Shown here: positions 34,434-34,705 of the stretch, in pieces
How the letters are laid out: each line of letters starts with the position of its first letter
Position numbering within the stretch: position 1 is the first letter of the stretch
Assembly (NCBI GenBank): GCA_964591245.1
Contig: CAZPZZ010000032.1
Span: forward strand, 1 to 34,705
DNA: 34,705 nucleotides
From: CAZPZZ01 sp964591245
GTDB taxonomy: Bacteria > Acidobacteriota > Vicinamibacteria > Vicinamibacterales > UBA8438
Direction: 5' to 3'
Program-made: the position numbers and the translations under genes
The notes under the pieces: generated by a model
The model's input: the letters and a program-made list of their open reading frames with translations, nothing else
The model's database searches: none
Told to the model about the DNA's origin: nothing

Positions 34434-34705
34434 TTACGCTCTCGGGTGCGCGCGCTTGTAAAGAGCGGTCAGTTGCGCGACGCTCACGTGGGTATAACGC
34501 TGAGTGGTACTTAACCGGGTATGACCGAGCAATTCCTGAATGACCCGAAGATCCGCTCCCCGCTCCAGCAGATGCGTCGCAAAGGAGTGACGAAGCGCAT
34601 GTGGACTGATGCCGTGACGAGCACTTGTCGCGGCTACATAGCGACGTACCAGTCGGTCCACGCTACGGCCAGACAACCGCCCTCCCCTATAGTTGACAAA
34701 GAGCG
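34434..34705 (-). CDS. Xer-type tyrosine recombinase, C-terminal part (cut by window edge)
   Basis: About 90 C-terminal residues are readable; the start lies right of the window. It opens LFVNYRGGRLSGRSVDR, then HALRHSFATHLLERGAD with the catalytic His-x-x-Arg, LLGHTRLSTTQRYTHV with the second His and the nucleophile Tyr, and ends LYKRAHPRA. The spacing and the short tail match XerC/XerD, which resolve chromosome dimers at dif, better than phage integrases. XerC cannot be told from XerD on this fragment. It is convergent with the NtrC-like gene; the 54-base spacer between them shows nothing clear. Confidence 0.88.
   Translation of the reverse strand, partial: LFVNYRGGRLSGRSVDRLVRRYVAATSARHGISPHALRHSFATHLLERGADLRVIQELLGHTRLSTTQRYTHVSVAQLTALYKRAHPRA

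Noticed and set aside
34434..34705. Phage or integron integrase marking a mobile element
   Set aside because: Motif spacing and the short C-terminus fit housekeeping XerC/XerD, and no attachment repeats or cargo genes are visible.

Overview
The window comes from a GC-rich, diderm (Gram-negative-type) bacterium. The evidence is an Omp85 barrel protein, TamB, a SurA-like chaperone, several lipoproteins and an ECF sigma/anti-sigma pair. The gene set (class II NrdJ, separate acyl-CoA carboxylase subunits beside TamB, CPBP protease with an EExxR motif) would suit an Acidobacteriota (Vicinamibacteria-like) genome. That placement is inference; no rRNA or other phylogenetic marker is present. A run of exactly 100 N (9312-9411) marks a scaffold join, so this is probably a metagenome or draft assembly.

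Layout. At the left end an MrfA-type DExH helicase and an MrfB-type exonuclease (cut by the window edge) overlap by 4 bases on the minus strand. Next come an SDR oxidoreductase and a DUF547 protein (minus), a small membrane protein (plus), and the class II ribonucleotide reductase nrdJ (minus). nrdJ has a clear promoter with two NrdR-box-like sites 32 bp apart upstream of it. A CPBP protease gene on the plus strand runs into the N gap.

From 29311 down to the gap, about 20 kb is transcribed in one direction (minus). It holds ECF sigma, anti-sigma, lipoprotein, APC permease, hslV, hslU, a fibronectin-III-like lipoprotein, an FAH-family hydrolase, a small transaldolase, an acyl-CoA carboxyltransferase, biotin carboxylase, biotin carrier protein, TamB, a seven-POTRA Omp85 protein, and a SurA-like chaperone cut by the gap. 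The last part is tightly packed: biotin carboxylase, carrier, TamB and Omp85 overlap by 1, 8 and 4 bases. Acyl-CoA carboxylation, envelope lipid transport and outer-membrane protein assembly are therefore probably co-translated.

The right end is on the plus strand: an excisionase-type HTH fused to a receiver domain, an ABC-F ATPase, the remains of a frameshifted and truncated histidine kinase, and an NtrC-type sigma-54 activator whose receiver has lost one of its two acidic-pocket residues. A minus-strand Xer-type tyrosine recombinase is cut by the right edge.

I found no CRISPR array, insertion sequence, tRNA or rRNA. No wholly new multi-gene system is evident. The best leads are the decayed kinase with its altered regulator, the HTH-receiver fusion, the NrdR-controlled nrdJ promoter with a long leader, and the overlapping carboxylase-TamB-Omp85 cluster.
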